A stretch of DNA of 64,000 nucleotides from Paraburkholderia kirstenboschensis. GTDB lineage: Bacteria; Pseudomonadota; Gammaproteobacteria; Burkholderiales; Burkholderiaceae. The DNA lies in assembly GCF_904848585.1 (NCBI RefSeq), contig NZ_CAJHCR010000006.1:248001-312000 (forward strand), written 5' to 3'. Below the pieces are notes generated by a model. The model did no database searches. It had not been told where the DNA came from and saw only the letters and a program-made list of their open reading frames with translations. The position numbers and the translations under genes are program-made. This document shows, in pieces, positions 8,274 through 17,469 of the stretch (position 1 is the stretch's first letter; every line of letters starts with the position of its first letter).

Positions 8274-10526
8274 ATGAACGAGTATTCTCCAAAATCGCAG
8301 GCTGCCGGCTCCCGCCAGAATGACGTGGATCTGGTCCGTTACCTCGACGTGGTTCTCGCAAATCGGTGGTTTGTCCTGGCCATCGCGAGCATGGTGCTGG
8401 CAATGGGTGTCGCCTACAGTCTTCTCGCACCGCCCGTTTACCAATCCGATATTCTCCTGCAGGTAGAACAGGAGAGCCCTACCAATACCAAGAGTCTGTT
8501 AGGCGACGTGTCGAGCCTCTTCGACGTTAAAACAGAAACCACCGCCCAGATTGAAGTACTGCGCTCACGCATGGTGGTAGGAAATGCGGTCGACAATCTC
8601 AAACTCTACATAAGCGCCGAGCCGAAACGCTTTCCATTGATTGGCAATTGGATCGCTCGCTGGAACAAAAGCTTGTCGCAGCCCGGCCTGCTCGGAGTTG
8701 GCGGCTATGCGTGGGGCAATGAGTCGATCAATGTGGGGACGTTCGATGTCCCAGAAGAACTGGAAGGCGACGACTTCAAGCTGACCTCGCTCGGCGGAGG
8801 CCGCTATGTTGTCGAGCAGAAGCAGCTTGACGCGCCCATCTACGGACGTGTCGGCGAGACGATCGTTTCCAACGAGAGCACCGGAAAGATAACGCTGCGC
8901 GTGCAAGCACTCAACGCGAATCCCGGCACCGAATTCCAACTCGTACGGAACTCCCGACTCAAGACGCTGGAAAACCTGCAAGACAAGCTGTTCATTGTTG
9001 AAAAAGGCAAGCAGAGCGGCATTATCGGGGCGTCACTGACAGGCACGGACCGGCAACTGACCGCGAAGATCCTGAACAATATCGGCGACGAGTACGTCGC
9101 GGCAAACATCGCGCGCAAGGCTGCCGAGGCCGAGAAGTCGCTCGCGTTTCTCAGCGATTTACTCCCCCAACTGAAAAGCGAACTTGAAGGTTCCGAGCGT
9201 AGCTATAACGCGTTGCGAATGAAGCGCGGCACATTCGACATCAGCGAAGAAGGCAAGACCTATCTGCGCGAAAGCGTCGAATTGCAGGCGAGTACGCTTG
9301 CCCTGAAACAGAAACGCTCCGAACTCACTGCACTTTTCACGAGCGAGCATCCGTCGGTTCGTGCCGTCGACCAGCAGCTTGCCGCCCTGAGCGCCAAAGA
9401 GGCCGCGGTCTCGCAGCGAATGACTTCGCTGCCTGAACTGGAACAGGAGTCGTTGCGCCTGATGCGCGATGTGCGCGTCAATAACGATCTCTACGTCGGC
9501 ATGCTCAACAACATGCAGCAGTTGAAACTCGTGCGGGCCGGCAAGGTCGGCACCGTGCGACTGCTTGACCGCTCGGTCGTACCGAAGGAGCCCATCAAGC
9601 CGAATAAGCCGCTGCTGATCGCCGGATCCGCGGTACTCGGCCTCATTCTGGGGATAGTGGCGACCTTCGTGCGCCACATACTGCGCGGCGGCGTGACGGA
9701 CCCTCACGACATCGAGCAGGAGACCGGTCTCACTGTATATGCGACCGTTCCAGTTTCGCGCACGCAGGCAGCGCTCCAGCATGAATCGCCAGGACGCAAT
9801 GAGGGCTTGCTGTTGCTGGCCTCGCATTCTCCGGGAGACCCATCGGTCGAGAGTCTGCGCAGTTTGCGCATAGTGCTGCAGCTTTCAATGCGGGAAGCGG
9901 GAAACAACCGCGTGCTGCTCACCGGTCCGAGCGAACAGATCGGCAAATCGTTTCTATGCGCGAATCTCGCGGCCGTGATGACGGGATCCGGCAAGCGTGT
10001 GCTGCTGATCGACGCCGATTTGCGCAGAGGCCATCTGAACGAGTATTTCGGCAAGGAATCGCAACCAGGGCTCGCGGACGTTCTGACGTCGAGTGCCACG
10101 CTAGACGAGGCACTGCAGCGTAACGTGGCGCCCGGACTCGACCTCCTCCCCAACGGCACTACGCCGTCCGACCCCGCCGAGCTTCTGATGGGCGACGCAA
10201 TGTCGCGTCTTCTGGAATCGGTAGGCGACAGTTACGACATGGTGTTGATCGATACTCCGCCCGTCCTCGCGGTGTCCGACGCTGCGGTACTCGCGCACCG
10301 TTGCGGCACCGTGTTCCTCGCAACGCGCTTCGGCACGACTTCGGTCGACGAAGTACGCGAGTCTGTCAAGCAACTCAGGCATGCGAACGTGGAAGTGAAA
10401 GGCGTGATCTTCAATGCTTTCCATCCGGCCGCCTATCGCTACAGCCTGGGTTCTCACGCGGGACGTAACCGATATCTGTCGTATCAGTACACGACTGCCT
10501 CGAGCGACTCGAAATCCGCCAGTTGA
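8274..10526 (+). CDS. Module A BY-kinase / polysaccharide co-polymerase (Wzc-like)
   Basis: The 750-residue protein combines a Wzz domain (first membrane helix about 28-50, proximal motif APPVYQSDILLQVE, coiled-coil region about 280-420, second membrane helix about 443-465) with a cytoplasmic tyrosine kinase. Walker A is GPSEQIGKSF with Lys558, Walker A' is VLLIDADLRRG, and Walker B is LIDTPP with Asp660. The tail carries five tyrosines (YRYS, RYLSYQY) for autophosphorylation. The protein controls chain length and couples polymerisation to export at the inner membrane. It heads an operon with a flippase and a polymerase. It is clearly paralogous to the module B kinase at 38670-40904. Confidence 0.9.
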   Translation: MNEYSPKSQAAGSRQNDVDLVRYLDVVLANRWFVLAIASMVLAMGVAYSLLAPPVYQSDILLQVEQESPTNTKSLLGDVSSLFDVKTETTAQIEVLRSRMVVGNAVDNLKLYISAEPKRFPLIGNWIARWNKSLSQPGLLGVGGYAWGNESINVGTFDVPEELEGDDFKLTSLGGGRYVVEQKQLDAPIYGRVGETIVSNESTGKITLRVQALNANPGTEFQLVRNSRLKTLENLQDKLFIVEKGKQSGIIGASLTGTDRQLTAKILNNIGDEYVAANIARKAAEAEKSLAFLSDLLPQLKSELEGSERSYNALRMKRGTFDISEEGKTYLRESVELQASTLALKQKRSELTALFTSEHPSVRAVDQQLAALSAKEAAVSQRMTSLPELEQESLRLMRDVRVNNDLYVGMLNNMQQLKLVRAGKVGTVRLLDRSVVPKEPIKPNKPLLIAGSAVLGLILGIVATFVRHILRGGVTDPHDIEQETGLTVYATVPVSRTQAALQHESPGRNEGLLLLASHSPGDPSVESLRSLRIVLQLSMREAGNNRVLLTGPSEQIGKSFLCANLAAVMTGSGKRVLLIDADLRRGHLNEYFGKESQPGLADVLTSSATLDEALQRNVAPGLDLLPNGTTPSDPAELLMGDAMSRLLESVGDSYDMVLIDTPPVLAVSDAAVLAHRCGTVFLATRFGTTSVDEVRESVKQLRHANVEVKGVIFNAFHPAAYRYSLGSHAGRNRYLSYQYTTASSDSKSAS

Positions 10527-10615
10527 CCCGTGTCTAACCGTATGCCGCAGAAAGCCCGTGTGGCCGATGCGGCATAACCGGTACGGCTTTGTCAAAACCG
10601 AACTCCGAAGAGAAG

Positions 10616-11860
10616 ATGATCGTCAATGTAAAGCATTCGGTCGTTAGCATCGCGGGCGTTGTCCTCAGTCAGGCCGCAAACTTCATTGCGGTCATATTGA
10701 TTGGCAAGTTCTGCGGGCCGAGCGAGCTCGGTTACTTCAGTCAGTTGAATGCGATTGGCCTTTTCGCCGGCTCTGTGCTGGGCTTGCGCCTCGAAGTGGC
10801 TTGTATGGCTGCGGATAAGACGCTCGCCGTTCGGGCGCTGGTGAGTTCGAGCTGCGTCGCCATGGGGATCGCACTGCTCCTCGCCGTCGTCGCGGTGATC
10901 AGTGGTCAGCAGAAGTATTTGACCGTAGTGGTGCTGGCGAGCGGCGTATTCCTCCAGCAGGCACTGTCGTCCGCATTAGCGAGCGAACGAAAGTACGTGA
11001 GTATCGCCGTGCAACGCGCATTCCCGAATGTCGCATTCGCAGTGGCGTTCGTTGCGCTGATGATGATAGCCAGCCACCCGTGGAGCGGCCCGGATATTTT
11101 CGCTGTGTATAGCTTCGTGTTTCTTGCTTCGGCTGTCGTCCCGCTGGTCGGATATCTTTTCGCTTCCCGGCCGATGCTTTCGCCGGAGTGCCTGAAGTTC
11201 TCCCGGCTGCAACTCGATTACGCCAAGTTCTCGCTGCCGACGACGTCGCTTAATTCGGTCGTGATCTATTCAATCGCGATCCTCATGCCGCTCGCTTTTG
11301 CACCCCACGACGCGGGCGTGTTTGCTCTCGCCTATCGCGTCGGCTATTTCCCCGCGTCCCTCCTGTCACAGAGTCTCGGCGCGGTATTCCGTCGGGATCT
11401 GATCGATCTGGTGGAAAGAGGAACAGACGTGCGCGGCGCGAGGAATCCTGCAACATCGTTCTCTCTGGTTCTGATGCCACTGAGCGTAGTGCTCATTGCC
11501 GCCGGCTACCTCGGTCTCGCGCTCATCATCAACTTCAAGATGGGAGACCTCTGGCAACAGTCGATGCATGTTTACATGCTGTTTTCGCCGTACTTCCTGA
11601 CGATGGCCGTGTTCGGTTCGCTTGCACAGGTATTTATCGTCTTCAAGCAGCAGAAGTTCGATCTGGTGATTCAACTGATGAGCGCCGCCAGCATATTCAT
11701 CATTTTCACTTTTACCACCCTCTTCAGGCTTGACTTCATGTCGGTCGTGCTGCTTCTCAGTCTTTCGGGAACGCTCGTGGCATGCGTCGGCATCTATTAT
11801 TCAGTGAACGTGGCGAAAGGCGGCATGAGCATCAAGCCGCGGGATTCGGTCGCAATTTAA
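10616..11860 (+). CDS. Module A flippase, Wzx/PST polysaccharide transporter family
   Basis: The 414-residue protein is almost entirely hydrophobic, with about 12 membrane segments. It shows the typical N-terminal arrangement of Wzx proteins (IAGVVLSQAANFIAVILIGKFCGPSELGYFSQLNAI). The family moves undecaprenyl-linked repeat units across the inner membrane. Start ATG 10616 has GAAGAG upstream; an in-frame TTG at 10589 is an alternative. The gene lies 90 bases after the kinase gene and 10 bases before the polymerase gene, so the three probably form one operon. Confidence 0.83.
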   Translation: MIVNVKHSVVSIAGVVLSQAANFIAVILIGKFCGPSELGYFSQLNAIGLFAGSVLGLRLEVACMAADKTLAVRALVSSSCVAMGIALLLAVVAVISGQQKYLTVVVLASGVFLQQALSSALASERKYVSIAVQRAFPNVAFAVAFVALMMIASHPWSGPDIFAVYSFVFLASAVVPLVGYLFASRPMLSPECLKFSRLQLDYAKFSLPTTSLNSVVIYSIAILMPLAFAPHDAGVFALAYRVGYFPASLLSQSLGAVFRRDLIDLVERGTDVRGARNPATSFSLVLMPLSVVLIAAGYLGLALIINFKMGDLWQQSMHVYMLFSPYFLTMAVFGSLAQVFIVFKQQKFDLVIQLMSAASIFIIFTFTTLFRLDFMSVVLLLSLSGTLVACVGIYYSVNVAKGGMSIKPRDSVAI

Positions 11861-11870
11861 GGGGGTGAAC

Positions 11871-13025
11871 GTGCGTATTGTCAAAGTACCCGGGCTGATC
11901 GGGCGAAGCGCGAGTCCCGGTGTGTCGGCGACAATCTGGCTGCTTCTGCTCGCCCTTCTTTGCTTTATTTCCATCGCCCATGAAACAGTGCTCCCGGCCA
12001 AGTTCCTGCTCGACGAGCAAGTTATCCTCGAACGAATGATGACGGTTAGTCGCTTTGAAGCCTTTGGCGACTCCTTCGACAACCTTGCATGGACTTTCCG
12101 CTCGCTCGGCATTAGCACGCCGGGAATATCGCTGCTCGGATTCTTCGCCTCCACAGTCGGACTCATGCTCGCCATATGGCGCTCGGGAGTGGGGTCCCTG
12201 ACGTATACGGAATTCCTGCTCGCCTGCTTCTGGCTCTTTGCGCAGACGGTCTACATTGGTATGCCTTCAAAGGAGATCGTCATATCGCTGGCGGTTCTCT
12301 TCATTCTGCAGTGCAAGGATTCGCGGTTCATCGTTGTCGTATTTACAGCTTGCGTCGCACTGATCGCCATCTTTTTTCGGACCTACTGGGCTATCACGTT
12401 AGTGCCGGCGCTGTTGCTGTACTTCGGGCCCGCCGTTCTGCGCAAGCCGCCGTCTCTCGCATTGCTGGCTGTGATCCTGTTCGCATGCGTAGCCGCTAAC
12501 TTCCGTATGCAATACGGCGAAACGCTGGACTTTGCACGGCAAATGGTTAACGAGTCGAGAGATCCGAGCGAGGTCGGGTCGCTTATCGTACAGATCATCC
12601 CCGGCGGCAATATGGTCTCGGACGTGACTAACGCCATGCTCATTCTGGGCACGTTTCTGCTGCCTTTACCGCTGGTTCTCTCAGGGGTGGCGACTCAGAC
12701 CATCGGCGGAATATGCACATTCTTTACTCTCGCCTCTATGTTCTCGCGGTATCAGAGAAGAGGTGCAGTCGCAGCGCCAGATCGCTTCGAGAAGCTGTGC
12801 TTCTGTTTCATTGTCAGTTTTCTTGCGACTCAGGCGATCTTTGAGCCTGACTATGGGTCGTTTCTCCGCCACCTATCGCCGATCTCGCCGCTCTTGATGT
12901 ATCTGCTGCTTTCATCGCGATCGGAGCGCGAGTCGGACGCGGCTCATGTCACTCCGATCCGGCGCGTCCGCTTACATTTCGGCCAGCCGGAGCGCAGATG
13001 GCTCAGATCCCACGATGGTCAATGA
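11871..13025 (+). CDS. Module A Wzy-like EPS polymerase (candidate)
   Basis: This 384-residue polytopic membrane protein has about 10 hydrophobic segments and a polar C-terminus. The position after the flippase, the topology and a late periplasmic-looking stretch (FEPDYGSFLRHLSPISPLL) fit a polymerase or ligase of the Wzy type. Wzy proteins are poorly conserved, so this rests largely on context. Start GTG 11871 has AAGGGGGTGAAC upstream; GTG 11865 is also in frame. The last 7 bases overlap the convergent glycosyltransferase gene. Confidence 0.65.
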   Translation: MRIVKVPGLIGRSASPGVSATIWLLLLALLCFISIAHETVLPAKFLLDEQVILERMMTVSRFEAFGDSFDNLAWTFRSLGISTPGISLLGFFASTVGLMLAIWRSGVGSLTYTEFLLACFWLFAQTVYIGMPSKEIVISLAVLFILQCKDSRFIVVVFTACVALIAIFFRTYWAITLVPALLLYFGPAVLRKPPSLALLAVILFACVAANFRMQYGETLDFARQMVNESRDPSEVGSLIVQIIPGGNMVSDVTNAMLILGTFLLPLPLVLSGVATQTIGGICTFFTLASMFSRYQRRGAVAAPDRFEKLCFCFIVSFLATQAIFEPDYGSFLRHLSPISPLLMYLLLSSRSERESDAAHVTPIRRVRLHFGQPERRWLRSHDGQ

Positions 13026-13951
13026 ACGCGCAGCGCGGCGTTCAGGCAGCGGTCAATTCCCGATGACGCGATCACGTTATTCCAACGCAGATGTTCGAGG
13101 CTCGATGGGTCGTTGGCTGGCACCGTCTCATCCGACAGACGACCTATTCCTGCAAAGATGTCGGGCCCCGTTACCTTGCAGAGAATGCCGAACGCGGCCG
13201 CTGCAGTGAGGTTCGACGGCGAGTCGTTACAAATGATCCTTTTGCCCAAGGCGGCATATTCCAGGAGCTTCGTCGGAGTCTGGACGTTGTACGGGCGCGA
13301 GTAGGGAATTGTGGAAATGGCGTACTCGCAATTCTTCACCACATCGAGCGCGTCCCGCTGCGGCAGTTTCCCCGTGAATATCAGGCCGGGTGCCCCCTGG
13401 TAAGCGTCGGCGATTTCCTTTTCCACGGCACCGACAAGTACCAGGGTCTCGGACCCGCGCCTCGCGGAGGCAAAACCCGCCAGGAATTCATCGACGCCCC
13501 TCTCACGGGTAATTTCTCCCATATAGCAGAACGTTCCCGCGGGCAGCGACCCGTTGCGCGAGCCCTTGCACGAGAAGATCCAGTCAGGCACGCCCATGGG
13601 CAACAGGATGGTTTCCACGCTGTCGTCGAAGTCCATCAGCTTCTGCATGGATTCGTTCTGAAAAATCCTGAGGTTTGGACGCGGCTGCAGCAGCTTCTTC
13701 GCAGCGTCTTTTAGCTTTATATAGCTACCCACCGACAACGAACGATAGTCGTGAATCACATAGCGCGACGGCAATCTCTTTGGATAGAAACCCATGATGC
13801 ACCAGAGCACATAGTTGTACGGGTCCGCTATCTTCCGGTACTCAGCCAGCGTGCCTGAGTCGACGAAGTAGCCGTTCTTTTCAAAATACTCCGTGTATGC
13901 GGCCACCTCGGGATAGTTCGCCTTGCCCGTATGCAAAATAAACAGTTTCAC
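13019..13951 (-). CDS. Glycosyltransferase, tandem paralogue 1 (GT4/GT1-like)
   Basis: The 310-residue protein has the C-terminal GT-B pattern, with FCYMGEITRERGVDEFL, VLVGAVEKE, FTGKLPQRDAL and QTPTKLLEYAALGKRIICND (nucleotide-sugar binding loop and conserved Glu). The N-terminus is unusual for GT4: KLFILHTGKANYPEVAAY, then VIHDYRSLSVG. It is closely related along its whole length to the next gene, so the pair arose by duplication. GTG 13951 has GGAGG upstream. The donor and acceptor sugars cannot be told from sequence. It is the last gene of a three-transferase minus-strand run. Confidence 0.8.
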   Translation of the reverse strand: MKLFILHTGKANYPEVAAYTEYFEKNGYFVDSGTLAEYRKIADPYNYVLWCIMGFYPKRLPSRYVIHDYRSLSVGSYIKLKDAAKKLLQPRPNLRIFQNESMQKLMDFDDSVETILLPMGVPDWIFSCKGSRNGSLPAGTFCYMGEITRERGVDEFLAGFASARRGSETLVLVGAVEKEIADAYQGAPGLIFTGKLPQRDALDVVKNCEYAISTIPYSRPYNVQTPTKLLEYAALGKRIICNDSPSNLTAAAAFGILCKVTGPDIFAGIGRLSDETVPANDPSSLEHLRWNNVIASSGIDRCLNAALRVH

Positions 13952-14025
13952 TTTTTCCTACCTCCGTTGCTCGCACTCGGCACCCATGTGGTCGACGAGC
14001 TCTTTGCTTGCGAGGGCGTTACGTC

Positions 14026-14967
14026 TTATTGGCTGAAGTTTATTTTTTGCGAAATATAGCTATTGATGTTCGACTTCTCGATGACGTTGTCCCACGCAAG
14101 CTGCGTGAAATTCGCCCTTTGATTCGGCTTCGCCGTTTCGATGGTGGCGGCGGTCATACCGGTGAAAATGGAGGAACTGGTGATGATGCTGTTGATCCGC
14201 AAATCCTCGCAGCACGCGACGTTCGAAGGCGAGTCATTGCACAAGATCTTTTTTCCAAGCGCCGCGTATTCGAGTAGTTTGGTCGGTGTCTGATAGCAAT
14301 GCGGACGGTGGTACGGAAAGTACGACACCGCAATCGACGACCTGGCGACAAGGCCAAGTGCCTCGCGCTGCGGCAACGCGCCCGCGAACACCAATCCGCG
14401 CTTGCCGGCGTATCGCTCGTAAAGGCGCGGCTCGGGCTTGCCTACGAGCAGCAGCGAAGCATCCACCTCGCGGAAGTTCTCGAGAAATGCCTCGATGACG
14501 AGATGGAAGCCCCGCTCGAAACTCATGTCGCCGATATAGCAAAAGTCGGCGATATCCTCGGCATCAGGCGGTTGTTGCGGCACCTCGAAGATCCATTTTG
14601 GAACGCCCATTGGAAGGATCACCGAGGGCACGTCGTCATTGAACTTCATAATGTTCTGCTGCCGCGTGTTCTGGAAGATCCGCAAATTGGGCCGCGCGTT
14701 CAGATAGCGCTTTGCGATGTCTTTTAGCCCAGCCGAGCCGCCCACGGAGAGCGACCTGTAGTCGTGAATGACGAAGTCCGACGCCAGTTGCTTCGGATAG
14801 AAGCCCATGATCGCCCACACCAGGAAATCTGCCTTGTTCTCCAGCGCTTTGTAGTCGCTTAGTGTGCCGGCTACTACATCGACACCGCGTGCGGCGTAGT
14901 AGTCCTGATAGGCCACGAGTTCGGGGTAATTAGCCCGACCGGGATGTAGCAAGAAGATTTTGTACAC
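14026..14967 (-). CDS. Glycosyltransferase, tandem paralogue 2 (GT4/GT1-like)
   Basis: The 313-residue protein shares its architecture with the gene at 13019-13951: FLLHPGRANYPELVAY, VIHDYRSLSVG, PNLRIFQN, ILPMGVPKWIFE, FCYIGDMSFERGF and QTPTKLLEYAALGKKILCND. It starts at GTG 14967 with AGGGA upstream. The 74-base gap to its paralogue and the same orientation indicate co-transcription. The two copies differ in the stretch between the conserved loop and the C-terminus, so they may use different acceptors. Confidence 0.8.
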   Translation of the reverse strand: MYKIFLLHPGRANYPELVAYQDYYAARGVDVVAGTLSDYKALENKADFLVWAIMGFYPKQLASDFVIHDYRSLSVGGSAGLKDIAKRYLNARPNLRIFQNTRQQNIMKFNDDVPSVILPMGVPKWIFEVPQQPPDAEDIADFCYIGDMSFERGFHLVIEAFLENFREVDASLLLVGKPEPRLYERYAGKRGLVFAGALPQREALGLVARSSIAVSYFPYHRPHCYQTPTKLLEYAALGKKILCNDSPSNVACCEDLRINSIITSSSIFTGMTAATIETAKPNQRANFTQLAWDNVIEKSNINSYISQKINFSQ

Positions 14968-15025
14968 AGTTGGTCCCTGTAAATCGTTGGTGCGTTCAAC
15001 TAGTCGTTCAGATCGGGCGTCGGAA

Positions 15026-16180
15026 CTACAATGACTTGTCCGGGTTGGGCTGGATATCGCAAGGGCCGATAGAATGAGTGTCCACTACTTCCTTGGCGTG
15101 TTTTTCTACGGTGGACTCGTACGTGTTCAGCCATCTGTGAAAGATCGTGTCCATCGAAAACTTTGCCACCGCGAGCTCCCGTGCGGCCGCGCCCATCTCT
15201 TCCCTCAGTTTCCGGTCGCCGCGAAGCTGCTCCAGGTAACCCAGTATCTCTTCATCCGACCCAACGAATCCCGTGACGCCGTGAACGACCACGTCGCGAT
15301 TGCCGACCACGTCCGTCACGACCGCCGGAATGCCCGCGACCTGGGCTTCGATTAGCGCTACGGGCATGCCTTCCCAGCGCGAGGTCTGCACGTAGATGTC
15401 GAGCTCAGACATCAACCCGAGAGCGCGCGAACGCGTTAGCCAACCGGTGCACGTGAGCGCAGACGCCTGACTCGCGTCGGGCAGCTCTTCGCTATTGCCG
15501 CCAATCCAGACAAACCTGGTAGTCGAGTCGTGCAACGTGTTCGCGAGAGAGATAAAGAGCTCGTGATGTTTCTGAAACGACGCGCGACCATTCATTCCGA
15601 CGACCACATCTCCGTCGTCGCGAGTTTTACGCAGTGGGATGCTGCTAATGTCGACGCCGTTCTCTATCAGCTTTGCGTCCTTCACTCGTACCTTCCCTTC
15701 AATTTCCCGCAGTTCTCCCGGCGAGCACGCGACGACCGTTCCCCCCATCAGGTCGGCCATACGCTCGAACATCAGATAGGCAAGCTGCTTTGCGCGAGAG
15801 ACGTCGCGGCGCAAGAACGCAAGGCCGTGCGGCGAGTAGAGAACCTTCGCGTTTTGCGTCGCAATTTTGGCGGCCGCTCGTCCTAATACCCCAGCCTTCG
15901 ACGAGTGCAGATGGATCACTGTCGGGTCGCAGCGCCGCATATGTCTGGCTAGTTCCCACACGCTCGACCAATCCTTGCGAACATGTACGTCCCTGCACAT
16001 TGCCACGTGCACGAGGTCAACCTTGGGATGAAACAGTTCGTTGAAATTCGTCGGGGTTTCCGGCCGTGTCGAATAAAGCACCGTGACATGCGCGCCGATT
16101 GCCGCTGCGCGATTGCAAAGCTCCGTGAGCATCGACAGAACCCCTCCTCCGAATGCCTCGGTAACGTGAACGATTCTCAT
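15026..16180 (-). CDS. Glycosyltransferase family 4 (GT-B)
   Basis: The 384-residue protein begins MRIVHVTEAFGGGVLSMLTEL, the glycine-rich acceptor-domain start typical of EPS GT4 enzymes. It has VIHLHSSKAGVLGR, VVVGMNGRASFQKH (start of the donor domain) and the EX7E-type motif WEGMPVALIEAQVAG. Start ATG 16180 has GGGAG upstream; the frame runs open to 16366 without a better site. It heads the three-transferase run of module A, followed by the tandem paralogues. It catalyses one sugar addition to the lipid-linked unit on the cytoplasmic side; linkage and donor are unknown. Confidence 0.85.
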   Translation of the reverse strand: MRIVHVTEAFGGGVLSMLTELCNRAAAIGAHVTVLYSTRPETPTNFNELFHPKVDLVHVAMCRDVHVRKDWSSVWELARHMRRCDPTVIHLHSSKAGVLGRAAAKIATQNAKVLYSPHGLAFLRRDVSRAKQLAYLMFERMADLMGGTVVACSPGELREIEGKVRVKDAKLIENGVDISSIPLRKTRDDGDVVVGMNGRASFQKHHELFISLANTLHDSTTRFVWIGGNSEELPDASQASALTCTGWLTRSRALGLMSELDIYVQTSRWEGMPVALIEAQVAGIPAVVTDVVGNRDVVVHGVTGFVGSDEEILGYLEQLRGDRKLREEMGAAARELAVAKFSMDTIFHRWLNTYESTVEKHAKEVVDTHSIGPCDIQPNPDKSL

Positions 16181-17469
16181 GGGGCTCCCGCGCCAATTAA
16201 CGATTTGCCAAGTTATCCATCGTGCTCGCCGCCCAGGCATGTGCCGATTAATCAGATGGCCTGGAGACTGCGTCCGTTTTTTAAACGCAAAATGCGAAAA
16301 TAATCTGCATAACTGAAAATCACACGCGAAACATCGTGAAATCACCGATTTTTCATGACGCCGCATTCATACCTGTACCGAACAGCGATGGAGCCGCAAA
16401 GCGAGGAGCAATACAAGGGATTGCTACCAGATAACGCGAACACGCAAATCCGACTCACTAATCAGTGCGAGACTTAGCTTTCTTCGGAGTCGTGCGAGTC
16501 GACCAACAAGCAACAAGGAAGGCTTACTGCTCCTGCAAGCAGCGAATTGCGCAAAGCGGGAAGATCAAAGCGGGAAAGCAGGCCTGCCGCAATCTTTCAA
16601 GTCGCAAACAGTAGAATGCGGAAACCTTGCGTGACGATAAAAGCCTAAAAACTAACGCTCCGTGCGGAAGGACACATCGCGCGGTAAGTTTTGCAGACAG
16701 CAGTAACAAGTACTGTCAAATAATATTATTACCTTAGCCGCACCGTTTCGTTTAATCCTTGGTCCGCCACTTGCTTTCTCAAAATGCAGGTTGTGGTGAG
16801 AGCGATGTGGATCGTTCAATTGACGGCAAGGTCGTCGGATTGCCCTAGACAACGGCAGGCGACGGCTGAAAGGGCAGCGTATGCTTAGGTGAAAACACTC
16901 TGGACCCGCATACGACGCTTCTCGATCGGCCACCCCGCTCCTGCTGTTGCCAGGCACACGCGAGTAGACTCAACCGCGTTCAACGGTTCGCTGATTGCAG
17001 CGATAAGGAGGCGACGCACTTATAGCAAGCGAGGCCGCAGGCGGGCCTCAAATGTTCTACAACCAAAGACGATGTTCTTACCGCCGTCTTGTCATTTTTC
17101 TCGAGTTCGCTTGGCTTTTTCTATGGAGTACGGCATTGACAACGATTCCGATGACCCTGAAGATCAAGCACGCGTTCTCCGTTGTACGGGTGCTGTGCAT
17201 CTTTCTTGCACTCAGTGTGTCCATGCAAGCGTTCCAGACCGTGGAACGTTTTACCGGCCGGCGAAAAGAGCGCAGGGACAACAAATAGGTTCAGCGTCGC
17301 CACGCTGACGGTGGAGCCGCTGCGCGTGCCGGTCCACCGTCGGTAGAAATGGACTAGCGTTACATTCAGTACTTTTCCGCAAATCGCCGTGGGTCCCACC
17401 AAATGCGAATCGACGCGCCACCATGGTTGAATGGCGCGCGTCGAAATTGACTAAGCATCTGTAATGCGA
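16181..17469. other. 1.3-kb gene-free region upstream of the module A glycosyltransferases
   Basis: Both flanking genes are on the minus strand, so the right part follows the glycoside hydrolase and the left part is promoter DNA for the transferase run. It is AT-richer than the window as a whole, especially 16683-16750 (including AATAATATTATT). Two short plus-strand frames near 17052-17288 encode hydrophobic stretches but lack a ribosome site. An imperfect hairpin at 17411-17443 is annotated separately. The length without a gene is unusual here and could be the remains of lost genes. Confidence 0.45.
17411..17443 (-). terminator. Possible terminator of the glycoside hydrolase gene
   Basis: CGACGCGCCA (17411-17420) pairs with TGGCGCGCGTCG (17432-17443) with a two-base bulge, 27 bases past the minus-strand stop at 17470. 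The following minus-strand bases are only mildly T-rich, so this is a weak call. Confidence 0.35.

Noticed and set aside
17052..17288. Plus-strand hydrophobic small protein in the 1.3-kb gap
   Set aside because: No ribosome site, no recognisable family and the hydrophobic stretches could be chance.
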